A DNA stretch of 64,000 nucleotides from Aliarcobacter lanthieri (lineage in GTDB: Bacteria > Campylobacterota > Campylobacteria > Campylobacterales > Arcobacteraceae). The DNA is taken from the NCBI RefSeq assembly GCF_013201625.1, contig NZ_CP053839.1, forward strand, positions 992,001-1,056,000, read 5' to 3'. A program made the position numbers and the translations under genes. This document shows positions 43,782-53,611 of this stretch, piece after piece. Position 1 is the first letter of the stretch. The number at the start of each line of letters is the position of its first letter. The notes beneath the pieces were generated by a model, which searched no databases, was not told where the DNA came from, and saw only the letters and a program-made list of their open reading frames with translations.

Positions 43782-44563
43782 TATCTAAATGTTGTCCCAC
43801 CGTCAACTATCAATGTATGCCCAGTTATCCAAGAAGCATCATTTGTACATAAGAAATAACAAGATTGAGCTAAATCTTCAGGTTGTCCTATTCTATTTAA
43901 TGGAGAATATTCAGCAGTTTTTGCTTTTACTTCTTCATAATTTGTAAATGCTTTTAAGGCATCAGTATCAATAGGACCACCAGAAACTGCATTTACTCTA
44001 ATATTAAATTCACCTAGTTCATTTGCTGCATATCTAACCATTGCTTCAACAGCAGCTTTATTTGTTCCATGACCTGCGTAGTTTTCAATATATACTAAAT
44101 TTCCAGTTGAAGACAATGAAACTATTGCTCCTCCACCAATTTTTTGCATTCTTTTTGCTGCTTGTTGAGATCCACATACAAAAGCATTTACTGTTGCTGT
44201 ATAAATATTATTTAATCCTCTAGGCTTTAATTTCATAAATTTACCATATCCACCAACAACTGCTCTTCCATAAATCATTGCATTTGAAATAAAGAAATCA
44301 ACTCTATCAAAGTCTTTATCAATTTCTTCAAAAAGTTCAACGTATTTTTCTGGTTCTAAGATATTAAAAGGATATGCACAACATTTTACTCCAAACTTTG
44401 TTTCAACATCTTTGCATATTTCTTGTGCTATTTCACCATTTGAATTATATGTAAATGCTACATTTACACCATTACTTGCAAATTTATAAACACACTCTTT
44501 ACCAATACCTTTTGTACCACCAGAAATTACTAATGTTTTCCCTTTCATATTACAACAACTCAT
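43781..44563 (-). CDS. short-chain dehydrogenase, FabL-like enoyl-ACP reductase
   Basis: This 260-aa protein has the cofactor motif GGTKGIGK and the catalytic segment ENYAGHGTNKAAVEAM. The Tyr and Lys there are six residues apart (Y-x6-K, as in FabI and FabL rather than the usual Y-x3-K). NAVSGGPIDTDALKAF and IVDGG follow, as in Bacillus FabL. The likely reaction is NAD(P)H-dependent enoyl-ACP reduction in fatty-acid synthesis. It sits beside pgsA and dapA. The C. jejuni equivalent, as I recall, is next to dapA too. Confidence 0.8.
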   Translation of the reverse strand: MSCCNMKGKTLVISGGTKGIGKECVYKFASNGVNVAFTYNSNGEIAQEICKDVETKFGVKCCAYPFNILEPEKYVELFEEIDKDFDRVDFFISNAMIYGRAVVGGYGKFMKLKPRGLNNIYTATVNAFVCGSQQAAKRMQKIGGGAIVSLSSTGNLVYIENYAGHGTNKAAVEAMVRYAANELGEFNIRVNAVSGGPIDTDALKAFTNYEEVKAKTAEYSPLNRIGQPEDLAQSCYFLCTNDASWITGHTLIVDGGTTFR

Positions 44564-45450
44564 TATTTTATTACCTCATATTTTATTAAAATTTCTTCTA
44601 GTTTTTTTATAGTTTCTATACTTGGCTCTGTTAATGGAAGCCTAAATTCTAAGCTATCCAATAATCCAGATAAATACATCGCAGCTTTTATTGGAATTGG
44701 ATTGCTCTCACAAAATAGAACTTTATTTAAAGGATAAAGCTCATTATGGATATTTAAAGCAGTTTTAAAATCTCCTTGTAAAGCACTACTTACAAGTTTT
44801 GACTTTAAATTTGGAAGTAAATTTGAAGTTACAGATATTATACCTTTTGCACCACTAGCAAGCATTGGAAAATCTACACTATCATCACCAGAAATTACAA
44901 CAAAATTTTCTCTTTGAGATATTATTGAAGTTGCACGTTCTAGTGAACCAGTTGCTTCTTTTATACCTTTAATATTTTCTATATCATCAAATAGCCTAAT
45001 TGCAGTTTCAGGTAATAAATCAACTCCAGTTCTTCCTGGAACATTATATAAAACAAAAGGGATATCTACAGATTGTGCTATTGCTTTATAGTGTTGATAA
45101 AGTCCTTCTTGAGTTGGTTTATTATAATATGGAGCAATTGATAAAATCCCATCTGCTCCAATATCTTGAGCAAATTTTGCAATATCACATGCTTCATGAG
45201 TTGCATTTGAACCAGCACCAGCAATAACTCTAACTCCACTGTTTTTACAAGTTGCAACAGCAACTTCAATACATTCTTTATGCTCTTTATGAGATAAAGT
45301 TGCACTTTCTCCAGTTGTTCCAACTGGAGAAACAGCATTTATACCTTGTGCTATTTGTCTTTTAATAAGTTGTTCATATTTTACTAAATCTACTTTTCCA
45401 TTTTTAAATGGGGTAACAAGTGCAGTCATTGAGCCAATAACGGTTTCCAT
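44563..45450 (-). CDS. dapA: 4-hydroxy-tetrahydrodipicolinate synthase
   Basis: This 295-aa TIM-barrel protein has GTTGESATLSHKEH, the active-site Tyr in YNVPGRTGVD, and the Schiff-base Lys in IKGIKEATGS. It condenses pyruvate with aspartate semialdehyde in lysine/diaminopimelate synthesis. Its end overlaps the SDR start by one base, and it follows the M16 peptidase gene by 9 bases. Confidence 0.95.
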   Translation of the reverse strand: METVIGSMTALVTPFKNGKVDLVKYEQLIKRQIAQGINAVSPVGTTGESATLSHKEHKECIEVAVATCKNSGVRVIAGAGSNATHEACDIAKFAQDIGADGILSIAPYYNKPTQEGLYQHYKAIAQSVDIPFVLYNVPGRTGVDLLPETAIRLFDDIENIKGIKEATGSLERATSIISQRENFVVISGDDSVDFPMLASGAKGIISVTSNLLPNLKSKLVSSALQGDFKTALNIHNELYPLNKVLFCESNPIPIKAAMYLSGLLDSLEFRLPLTEPSIETIKKLEEILIKYEVIK

Positions 45451-45459
45451 ACTTTTCCT

Positions 45460-46776
45460 TTATTTTTTGTCTTCTTTTAAAATCAGAGTTGTTGAATTTG
45501 ATTTTATTAAGTATTTTTTTACAACTTCAACAATATCTTCAATCTTTAAATTCTCAAGATTTTTTTCATAATCTAAAAGAGGTTTTATGTTATCTCTTAC
45601 AAGATATGTTCCATATAAAGATGCAACTTCACTTGAGCTTTCTAGTGAAAAAATAAAATCAGCTTTTGTATTGATTTTGATTTTATCTAAATCTTTTTGT
45701 GAAACTTCACCCTTTTGAATTTTCGCAATTATATCTAAAATCTCTTTTTCTATTTTTAAAGCATCAATATTTTCATTCGCAACAGCTAAAAACATAAATA
45801 CTCCAGGATCTTTTAACTCCATATTATAAGCGTAAACTGAATTAGCTAATCTTTTTTCATCAACTAAGACTTTTTGTAAAATAGAACTTTTACCACTGCT
45901 TAGTAGTTGAGATAAAGTACTTAAAGCAATTTGATCTTTATGTTCAAAATTTGGAATATGATAAGTGATTGCTAACATTTCAACTGCAGATTCTTTGTTA
46001 ATAATTGCTCTTCTTTCTCCATCTTGCTTTGGTTCAATTGTATGAATGTTTGTTTGTATATCTTTTTTATTTTTTATTTTTTTAAAATGATTTTCAGCTA
46101 ATTTAAATACTTCATCTTTTGAAATATCACCAGCAACTACAACAATTGCATTTTGTGGCTGATAATAAGTTGAGTGAAAATCTTTTATATCTTCAATAGT
46201 CCAGTTTTGAATATCATCCATAAATCCAATAGGAGTCCAATGATATGGATGATAAATATATGCTGTATTAAATAATCTAAACTGTAAATATCCCATAGGA
46301 TTATTGTCTGTTCTCCATCTTCTTTCTTCTGCTACAACATCACGTTCTGGTTGAAATTCTTCATCTTTTAGAGTTAAGTTTTGCATAAGTTCTGCAAATA
46401 ATTCCAAAGATTTATCAGCATTTTTCGAAGATGATTTTATAAAATAGTGTGTATAGTCAAAGCTAGTACCTGCATTATTTATTCCACCAAAACCTTTTAC
46501 AATTTCATCAAACTCACCAGCATCTAAATTTTTTGTAGATTTAAAATTTAAATGCTCTAACATATGAGCAATTCCACTTTTACCCATCACTTCGTTTCTA
46601 CTTCCAACTTTGTAAAAAATATCAGTAGAAATTACATTTGAATTATTTTCCATAGGAATTGCTACTATTTGTAGACCATTATCTAAAGTTTTTGTATAAT
46701 ATTTTGGCAAGCTATTTGCACTCATTAATTCTCCCATAAATATAAAAAATATAAAAAATTTAAAAACAAAATTCAT
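45460..46776 (-). CDS. M16 zinc peptidase, secreted
   Basis: This 438-aa protein has a signal peptide (FVFKFFIFFIFMGELMSANS). The inverted zinc motif HMLEHL is near 66, and the third ligand region is RDVVAEERRWR. The second M16 domain (C-terminal half) lacks the motif, as in the YmxG/PqqL group. It is likely periplasmic peptide or protein turnover. Its 3' neighbour is dapA and its 5' neighbour pyrD, which overlaps by 1 base. Confidence 0.88.
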   Translation of the reverse strand: MNFVFKFFIFFIFMGELMSANSLPKYYTKTLDNGLQIVAIPMENNSNVISTDIFYKVGSRNEVMGKSGIAHMLEHLNFKSTKNLDAGEFDEIVKGFGGINNAGTSFDYTHYFIKSSSKNADKSLELFAELMQNLTLKDEEFQPERDVVAEERRWRTDNNPMGYLQFRLFNTAYIYHPYHWTPIGFMDDIQNWTIEDIKDFHSTYYQPQNAIVVVAGDISKDEVFKLAENHFKKIKNKKDIQTNIHTIEPKQDGERRAIINKESAVEMLAITYHIPNFEHKDQIALSTLSQLLSSGKSSILQKVLVDEKRLANSVYAYNMELKDPGVFMFLAVANENIDALKIEKEILDIIAKIQKGEVSQKDLDKIKINTKADFIFSLESSSEVASLYGTYLVRDNIKPLLDYEKNLENLKIEDIVEVVKKYLIKSNSTTLILKEDKK

Positions 46777-47834
46777 TATCTTAAATTTGCTCCAATTGCT
46801 TCACTAATTGAGTTAAATCCATCTTCTTTTAGAAGTTCTAAAATTTCTTCATTGATTTTTCTCACCATTGATGGTCCTTCAAAAATAAGTCCAGAATAAG
46901 CTTGAACTAGAGAAGCTCCATCTTTTATTCTTTCATATGCTTCTTTACCATTTGAAATTCCACCAACACTTATTAAAATTGTTTTACCATATAACTCTTT
47001 TCCTATTGCTTTAAAAAGTTGAGCAGATTTTTTAGTTAAACAAGCCCCACTTAATCCACCAAAATCTTTACAATTATGTACTAAACTATAATCAATAGTT
47101 GTATTTGTTGCTATTATTCCATCTGCTCCATTAGAAATAGCAGTTTTACATAATTCTATTGCTTGATTTTCTTCCATATCAGGAGCAATTTTTAATAAAA
47201 TTGGTTTTTGTGTTAAATTTTTTGCCATAGTAAAAAGTTCACTAATAAATTTCTCATTTTGTAAATCTCTTAAATTTGGAGTATTTGGACTAGAGATATT
47301 TATTACTAAATAATCACTATGCTCTCTAAACTTTTTGATTAAACTTTTATAATCATTTAGTGCAAATTCTTCAGGAGTAGTTTTGTTTTTTCCAATATTT
47401 GCACCAATCGGTATAGAAAAAGGATAAATTTTTTTTAAGTTTTTTAAAACAGTATGAGAACCTAAATTATTAAATCCCATTGCATTTTGAACACTTTTTT
47501 GTTCTGGATATCTAAACATTCTAGGTTTTGGATTTCCATCTTGTGGCATAGGTGTCATAGTACCAATTTCAGTAAAACCAAATCCCATGCTTTTCATAGA
47601 TTTTATCATAGTTGCATTCTTATCAAAACCAGCGGCAAGTCCAACTGGATTTTCAAATTTTAATCCAAAAATTTCTTGATGTAATTTTTCATTATTTATA
47701 TAATTTCTTTTTTCCATATATGAACTTAAAATTTTGCATCCACCAACTGTTTTTAAGCTAAATTCAGCAATGTGATGTGCTCTTTCTGGATCAAATAAAA
47801 ATAGTATTTTCTTTAATGTTTCATAGTTAAACAA
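46776..47834 (-). CDS. pyrD: dihydroorotate dehydrogenase (quinone), class 2
   Basis: This 352-aa protein has the N-terminal helical extension of membrane-linked class 2 enzymes (LFLFDPERAHHIAEFSLK). FMN-site motifs include GLAAGFDKNATMI, NISSPNTPNLRDLQ, GIIATNTTID, and ISVGGISNGKEAYE. It oxidises dihydroorotate to orotate with quinone in pyrimidine synthesis. Confidence 0.95.
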   Translation of the reverse strand: MFNYETLKKILFLFDPERAHHIAEFSLKTVGGCKILSSYMEKRNYINNEKLHQEIFGLKFENPVGLAAGFDKNATMIKSMKSMGFGFTEIGTMTPMPQDGNPKPRMFRYPEQKSVQNAMGFNNLGSHTVLKNLKKIYPFSIPIGANIGKNKTTPEEFALNDYKSLIKKFREHSDYLVINISSPNTPNLRDLQNEKFISELFTMAKNLTQKPILLKIAPDMEENQAIELCKTAISNGADGIIATNTTIDYSLVHNCKDFGGLSGACLTKKSAQLFKAIGKELYGKTILISVGGISNGKEAYERIKDGASLVQAYSGLIFEGPSMVRKINEEILELLKEDGFNSISEAIGANLR

Positions 47835-47867
47835 AATTTTTCCTTTTTAAAAAATTAAATTATATTA

Positions 47868-49577
47868 TCAAAAATTTGCTGAATTATATAGCCTTTGGTA
47901 CTCTTTACTATTCTTCAAAAGTTCTTCTTGAGTGCCAATATCTACAATCTCACCACTTTTAAATACAGCAATTTTTGAAGCATTTTTTATAGTACTTAGC
48001 CTATGTGCAATAACAATAGTTATTCTATTTGGGCTTACTTCATTTATAACCTCACTAATAATTGATTCACTTTTATTATCTAAGGCTGAAGTAGCTTCAT
48101 CTAATATTAAAATTTTTGGTTCTTTATATAAAGCTCTTGCAATTGCAATTCTTTGTCTTTGACCACCACTTAAGTTTGTTCCAAATTCATCTAAAGTTGT
48201 ATGAATACCTTTTTTCATTTTTGATACAAACTCATAAGCATGAGCTTTTTTTAATGATTCTATAACTTTAATTTCATCAACTTCTTGTCCATAAGCAACA
48301 TTTGAAGCTATTGTATCATTAAAAATATATACTCTTTGAGTAACAATTGAAATGCTATCTCTTAGAGTTTTTAAATCAAAATCTTTTATATTTTGATTGT
48401 CTATTGATATTTGACCACTATTTACATCATAAAATCTTACAAGAAGATTTATAAGTGAAGATTTACCTCCACCACTATCACCAACTAAAGCGATAATTTC
48501 ACCTTTATTTGCTTCAAGATTTATATTCTTAAGTGCTTCTAAATCATCATATTTTAGACTAACATTTGAAAATCTTATATTTTTTATATCTTCAATTTGA
48601 GTAATTTGTCCTGAAACAATATTAGGTTTTATAGCAAAAATATTATTTATTCTCTCATTTGCAGCAAAAGCATCTTGCATTTTATTGTATAAAGATGAAA
48701 TTCTTTTAATTGGAGTATAAAGCATAAAAAGTGCAGCAATAAATGAGCTAAATTCACCAGTAGTAAGTTCTCCACTTACAACTTTACTTCCACCTACTAA
48801 AATAACAGTACCAAATGCAATTGCTCCTAATGTTTCCATTAAAGGTGAAGTTAGTTCATTTGTTTTAACCGCTTTCATATTATATTTAAAGAATATCATA
48901 TTAAAAACTGAGAATTTTTTTGTTTCTATATTTTCTGTAGAATTTGCTTTTATGATTTCAATATTATTAAATGATTCAGTTAAAGATGAAGTAATATCAG
49001 AGTTGCTTTCTTGGGATTTAAAAGATAGTTTTTTCATCCTTTTTGCTAATCTTGTTAATGGATAAATAGCAAGAGGAAGTATAACTAAACCATAAAAAGC
49101 AAGTTCAGGAGAACGATAAATAACTAAAGCGACTAAAGCAACAATAGTTAAACTTTCTCTAATGATTTCTGCTAAATTGTTTGAAACGGCACTTTGAATT
49201 CTATTTATATCATTTATTATTCTACTAACAAGTTCACCACCATGAGTTTTTTGAAAAAATGAAATATCTAATTTTAATACATGTGAAAATAGTTTATCCC
49301 TTACAATTCTTGTAATATCTTGACCAATATAAGAAATGAAATATGCTTGAATATAACCACCAAAACCTTTAATGGCATATAAACCTACAACAATAAAAGG
49401 CATAATATAAAGCATATTTACATCTTTATTTATAAAAATATCATCTAAAAGTGGTTGAATTGCATAAGCTGTTCCAGCTGTTGCTGAAGCAACCATTAGT
49501 ATTCCTATAAAGGCATAAAATATTTCTAATTTATAATTTTTATAAAATGGTGAGTATTGTTTAAAAAAATCTTTCAT
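47868..49577 (-). CDS. msbA: lipid A/phospholipid ABC exporter
   Basis: This 569-aa half transporter has six membrane helices (about 15-310) and an ATPase with GDSGGGKSSL (Walker A), LSGGQRQRIAIARAL, ILDEATSALD and IAHRLST. Its place next to pyrD matches the msbA-pyrD order that I recall from C. jejuni. It would flip lipid A core across the inner membrane. It lies 33 bases upstream of pyrD. Confidence 0.85.
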   Translation of the reverse strand: MKDFFKQYSPFYKNYKLEIFYAFIGILMVASATAGTAYAIQPLLDDIFINKDVNMLYIMPFIVVGLYAIKGFGGYIQAYFISYIGQDITRIVRDKLFSHVLKLDISFFQKTHGGELVSRIINDINRIQSAVSNNLAEIIRESLTIVALVALVIYRSPELAFYGLVILPLAIYPLTRLAKRMKKLSFKSQESNSDITSSLTESFNNIEIIKANSTENIETKKFSVFNMIFFKYNMKAVKTNELTSPLMETLGAIAFGTVILVGGSKVVSGELTTGEFSSFIAALFMLYTPIKRISSLYNKMQDAFAANERINNIFAIKPNIVSGQITQIEDIKNIRFSNVSLKYDDLEALKNINLEANKGEIIALVGDSGGGKSSLINLLVRFYDVNSGQISIDNQNIKDFDLKTLRDSISIVTQRVYIFNDTIASNVAYGQEVDEIKVIESLKKAHAYEFVSKMKKGIHTTLDEFGTNLSGGQRQRIAIARALYKEPKILILDEATSALDNKSESIISEVINEVSPNRITIVIAHRLSTIKNASKIAVFKSGEIVDIGTQEELLKNSKEYQRLYNSANF

Positions 49578-49633
49578 ATAAATCCTAGATAAATTGCATA
49601 AAAAGTTATGGATTTTATCAAAAAATACCTAAA

Positions 49634-50956
49634 TTAAGACTTTTTAAACATTTTAATAAAATTATTAAATCCAAAGGCTTTGATAGTAAGGTAGAATAGT
49701 ATAAATCCACTAATAGTACTAGCAAAAGCAAGTCCTGCTGCTTGAAAAGGATATATTAAAGCTAATGAAAAAACTATATTCCAAAGTAAACTTTTCATTG
49801 ATATTTTAGCAGTAAGCATTTGTTGTTCTTTTGCATAAAGCCATAATGAAAAAATTTTTGCTAAACCAAATGGAATTAAACCTATTAAATACATAGTTAA
49901 AATTAAAGCTGTATTTTTAGTATCTTCGTTTGTAAAAGCTCCTCTTTCAAATAGAAGTTTTATAATAAAATTATCAAAAATTATACCTATAATCATAGAA
50001 ATACTTAGAACAGCTAGTAAAATAAGAGATGATTTTTTCATCAATTTTAAAGCTTGATTTTCATCTTTATTTTTTATTGCACGTGCTACCATAGGAAATA
50101 GGGCTATTGAAGTTGCTATTGCAAAAATTGCTAATGGTAGCTGAAAAACTCTATTTGCATAATATAAGTATGATATTGACCCACTTACTAAAAATGATGC
50201 TAACCATGTATCTATAAAAGCAGAAATATGTAAAGTTGAAGAACCAAAGGTTGCCGCTAGAAAATTCTTATAAAATTTATTTTCTTCCTTTTTTTTATGT
50301 TTTCTAAAAGTAAATATTTTACATAGATTTGCTTTTTTTATAGCTATTAAATGTACTATTACTTGTAAAATTCCGCCAGCAATAACTCCAAAAGATAGAT
50401 AAAAAGTAATTGTATAATTATCTAAGCCTTTTGCAATTATTAAACTAGCAATCATTGAAAGATTTAAAAGTGCAGTTGAGTAAGCAGTTGTTGCAAAATG
50501 GTTTTTATATTGAAGTAATGCTCCCATAAAAGTAACAATAAATATTAAAGGAAGATAATAAAAATTTATAGCAAAAAGTGGTGCTGCTAGATCAACTGTT
50601 TCTTTTGTAAACCCAATAGCAAAAGCTTTTGCTACAATATGAGAGAAGAGTGTAACAAATAAAGATAAAACAATTAAAAAACCTATTAATTGTAAAAATA
50701 TAATAGATGAAAAACGAATTTTGTATTTTGATTTTGCATAAGAGGGGATAAAAGCTTGTGTAAAAGCACCATCTGCAAATATACTTCTAAATAAATTTGG
50801 AAATTTAAAAGCAATAAAAAATATATCTGAATATATATTTGCTCCTAATATTGACGCAGTCATTAAATCTCTTACAAATCCAGTGATTCTAGATACTAAA
50901 ATACCAGTGCTATTTGTAAAAATTGATTTTATTAATTTTATATTTCCTATTTTCAT
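49634..50956 (-). CDS. murJ: lipid II flippase
   Basis: This 440-aa polytopic protein of the MOP/MVF superfamily has RITGFVRDLMTASILGA at the start, FADGAFTQAFIPSYA, and YYANRVFQLPLAIFAIATS. About 12-13 hydrophobic helices are seen. It moves lipid II outward for peptidoglycan synthesis. It is a little shorter than typical MurJ (about 480-520), at the C-terminal end. It overlaps the nuclease gene upstream by 4 bases. Confidence 0.92.
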   Translation of the reverse strand: MKIGNIKLIKSIFTNSTGILVSRITGFVRDLMTASILGANIYSDIFFIAFKFPNLFRSIFADGAFTQAFIPSYAKSKYKIRFSSIIFLQLIGFLIVLSLFVTLFSHIVAKAFAIGFTKETVDLAAPLFAINFYYLPLIFIVTFMGALLQYKNHFATTAYSTALLNLSMIASLIIAKGLDNYTITFYLSFGVIAGGILQVIVHLIAIKKANLCKIFTFRKHKKKEENKFYKNFLAATFGSSTLHISAFIDTWLASFLVSGSISYLYYANRVFQLPLAIFAIATSIALFPMVARAIKNKDENQALKLMKKSSLILLAVLSISMIIGIIFDNFIIKLLFERGAFTNEDTKNTALILTMYLIGLIPFGLAKIFSLWLYAKEQQMLTAKISMKSLLWNIVFSLALIYPFQAAGLAFASTISGFILFYLTIKAFGFNNFIKMFKKS

Positions 50957-52524
50957 TTTTCTACTTTATAATCTGTTTTTTTATGGAAAACTATTTGTAT
51001 ATTTCCTTTAAAAGAAGCAAGTTGTGCTTCTATAATAGTTATTTTTTCACCATCTTTTGGAAGTATTGATTTATCCTTTGCAAAAAGTTTAATAGTTTTA
51101 TTATTAAAAAATAGCTTTCCTTTTCTTATTTCTCCACTTAGATTAGTGATAATTTCATTCTCATATTTAAAGTCAAAAATATTAATTTTTGAAGCATCTA
51201 AAAATAATGATTTATAATTTTTGATTTCATCATTTTCTTTTAAAATTATAAATTCTTTTATCTCTTTTAATCCATAAAAATCATATATTTCATTTACTTG
51301 AATATTATAAGAATATCCTAATTTTAAGTCTTTTGCATCTTTAAAAATATATATAGCTCTATCATTGTTTATTTTGATTATTGCTTGATTTTCATTTTTA
51401 TAAATTACTATGACATTATTTAAAAAAGCAGGTAAAACAAGCTTATTCTTATCATATAAGGTTTTAATATCAGTTATTTGTTGATTTATATTTATTTTAT
51501 TTATAGGATTTATATCATCAATTTTAAGTGAGAATTCTGCAAATATTGGTAAATGATCAGAAAAACCTTCTCCTTTATGTATTTTATTTTTTATTCCTTC
51601 ACTCATTTTCCATCTATTGATTTCACCATTTTTATAAAGATAATCTGGTTTAAAAACTGAAAAACTATTTGGAGTATATGATAGTTTTTTATTATCAAAA
51701 AGAGAAGCTGGAATTATAATATTATCAGGAGTATTATTTTGATTTTTAAATTTTGTTGAAAATCTTTCAAAACCTTTTAGATCTAACCATAAATTATAGT
51801 GAATTCTTTTATTATTTCCTAAAATATTTTCTAAAGTTATAAATTCATTATCAATAGTTGTATTTAAAATATGGTTTATCCCTGTAATACCATTTGTATG
51901 ATTTAACTTTATATTTTTTTTAAATGTTTCAAATTCATTATAATCAGAGTTAAAATCTCCAAGTAAAATATAGTCATAGTCATTAGGTAGTTTTTTTAAT
52001 CTATCTTGCAAAGTTTTTGCATATTTTACTCTATACGTTTCACTTGCTCTTTTAGATGGCCAGTGATTATTAAATATCTTAAATTCAATTCCATCTTTTA
52101 TAAAAGTTGTTTCTAAAATAGGTCGATATATAGCATTTGTAAACTTTACATCAATAGAAGCTGAATTTTTTATCTCTATCTTTGACAAAAAACCTAAACC
52201 AACAGCTGAATTTTGGTATTTAATGAAACTATAATAATTATACTTTGTAAGTTTTTGTTTTAGAAGTTTCATCAAACTTTCATTCTCAATTTCTTGTAAT
52301 GCTATAATATCTGCATCTATATCTTCTATTACTTTAACTATATTATTTAATTTTATGTTAAAATTTTTTTGATTCCATAAAAAACTGTTATTTGGTATAA
52401 ATTCATTATATTCTGTTTTATCATATTTTAAATCAAAAAAGTTTTCAACATTATATGAAGCAATTTTTAAATTTTGAGCATTTAAAAATAGACTAAAAAT
52501 AAAAATAATCAAATATTTATACAA
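50953..52524 (-). CDS. secreted endonuclease/exonuclease/phosphatase-fold protein
   Basis: This 523-aa protein has a signal peptide (YLIIFIFSLFLNAQN). The EEP catalytic pattern is complete: SYNVENFFD, ALQEIEN (metal Glu), NNHWPSKRA, LLGDFNSD and SDHLPIFAEF. The C-terminal 180 residues (about 340-523) are beta-rich and OB-like, with two similar segments. It is probably an extracellular or periplasmic nuclease for DNA uptake as nutrient. It overlaps murJ by 4 bases. Confidence 0.85.
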   Translation of the reverse strand: MYKYLIIFIFSLFLNAQNLKIASYNVENFFDLKYDKTEYNEFIPNNSFLWNQKNFNIKLNNIVKVIEDIDADIIALQEIENESLMKLLKQKLTKYNYYSFIKYQNSAVGLGFLSKIEIKNSASIDVKFTNAIYRPILETTFIKDGIEFKIFNNHWPSKRASETYRVKYAKTLQDRLKKLPNDYDYILLGDFNSDYNEFETFKKNIKLNHTNGITGINHILNTTIDNEFITLENILGNNKRIHYNLWLDLKGFERFSTKFKNQNNTPDNIIIPASLFDNKKLSYTPNSFSVFKPDYLYKNGEINRWKMSEGIKNKIHKGEGFSDHLPIFAEFSLKIDDINPINKININQQITDIKTLYDKNKLVLPAFLNNVIVIYKNENQAIIKINNDRAIYIFKDAKDLKLGYSYNIQVNEIYDFYGLKEIKEFIILKENDEIKNYKSLFLDASKINIFDFKYENEIITNLSGEIRKGKLFFNNKTIKLFAKDKSILPKDGEKITIIEAQLASFKGNIQIVFHKKTDYKVEK

Positions 52525-52714
52525 ATTTTATTCCTGAATTTTTTGAAATATTATCCAAATAAAGTTTTTTAAGAGTTAAAAATAGTGGGAAATTCACTAT
52601 TTATTAAATATTTTTTTAATAAATTTTATTTATTTACAAAAAAAGGTAAAAAATGGTATACTAAATTCAAAATTAATTAATTGATATAATTTATTAAAAT
52701 TACAAAGGAAAATT

Positions 52715-53119
52715 ATGACAAATTTTGCAAATTTGCTCAAAGAGTATGATCTAAAAGTAACACCACAAAGAGTTGCTATTGTAGAAGAACTCTATAAAAA
52801 TGGGCATATGAATATTGACGATTTATATAAAAAATTGTTAGAAAGATTTCCATCGGTTTCTTTAGCAACAATTTATAAAAACATTAATTCAATGGTTGAA
52901 AAAGTATTTTTAAGTGAAGTAAAAATTCCAAATGCAAGAACAGTTTATGAATTAGTAAAAGCTGAACATGCTCATCTTGTTTGTTCTCAATGTGGATTTA
53001 TTGAAGATATTATGCTTGATACTAGTGATGTTATAGAACAAGTTTCAAAAATAAGTTCTTTTAAAGTTGACTACACAAATATTGTTTTAAATGGTATTTG
53101 TTCTAATTGTTCTAAATAG
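52715..53119 (+). CDS. Fur-family regulator, PerR-like
   Basis: This 134-aa protein has a winged-helix N-terminal domain (VTPQRVAIVEELYKNGHMNI, then SLATIYKNIN). The C-terminal metal domain has His residues in EHAHLVCSQCG and a second CSNC at the end, forming the structural zinc site. Conserved His/Asp positions fit Fur or PerR. The peroxide-sensor choice is a guess from length and the missing HHHDH motif. AAAGGA precedes the ATG. Confidence 0.85.
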   Translation: MTNFANLLKEYDLKVTPQRVAIVEELYKNGHMNIDDLYKKLLERFPSVSLATIYKNINSMVEKVFLSEVKIPNARTVYELVKAEHAHLVCSQCGFIEDIMLDTSDVIEQVSKISSFKVDYTNIVLNGICSNCSK

Positions 53120-53138
53120 TCTAAAATTTAGACTATTT
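53114..53138. terminator. bidirectional terminator between fur-family gene and ybeY
   Basis: AAATAGTCTAAA (53114-53125) and TTTAGACTATTT (53127-53138) are perfect inverted repeats. The effective hairpin is a 9-bp stem with an A/T loop. It overlaps the stop codons of the two convergent genes. Confidence 0.7.
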
Positions 53139-53556
53139 ATGAATTTCTAACTATTAAACTATTTGGAAGATTAAATTTTTTTATTAATTCTTCTTCTTTT
53201 TGTCTGTGTTCTCCCATATCAATTTCATGGTCATACCCTAAAAGATGTAAAAGTCCGTGAATAAATAGTAAACTTAACTCATCTTCATCTTTGTGATTAT
53301 ATTCTGTTGCTTTTTCTTTTACAAAATCTATTGAGATTACTATTGTTCCTAAAGGAAGATGTTCAAAATCTCCTTCAAAAGGGAAACTTAAAACATCTGT
53401 TGGTTTGTCTTTTTGTCTATATTCTTTATTTATTTCTTGTATTGTAGGATTATATACAATTAATAACTCAATCTCTCTTTTTGTTAATAATGAACTTATT
53501 TCTTCTAATTTACTTAAATTTATATCAAAATTTGTTTGATTATCTAAATCTATCAT
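53137..53556 (-). CDS. ybeY: endoribonuclease YbeY, 16S rRNA maturation
   Basis: This 139-aa protein has the zinc motif HGLLHLLGYDHE (H-x3-H-x5-H), with TDVLSFPFEGD upstream. It takes part in 16S rRNA 3'-end processing and ribosome quality control. It lies about 55 bases after radA on the same strand. Confidence 0.93.
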   Translation of the reverse strand: MIDLDNQTNFDINLSKLEEISSLLTKREIELLIVYNPTIQEINKEYRQKDKPTDVLSFPFEGDFEHLPLGTIVISIDFVKEKATEYNHKDEDELSLLFIHGLLHLLGYDHEIDMGEHRQKEEELIKKFNLPNSLIVRNS

Positions 53557-53611
53557 TTCTATCCTAGTTTTAAATTAATTTTATTGGTAGTATATAGTTT
53601 TTATACATAAA

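Noticed and set aside
45000-45338. Overlapping frames on both strands inside dapA
   Set aside because: Gln/Leu-rich shadows of dapA, which has all catalytic motifs.
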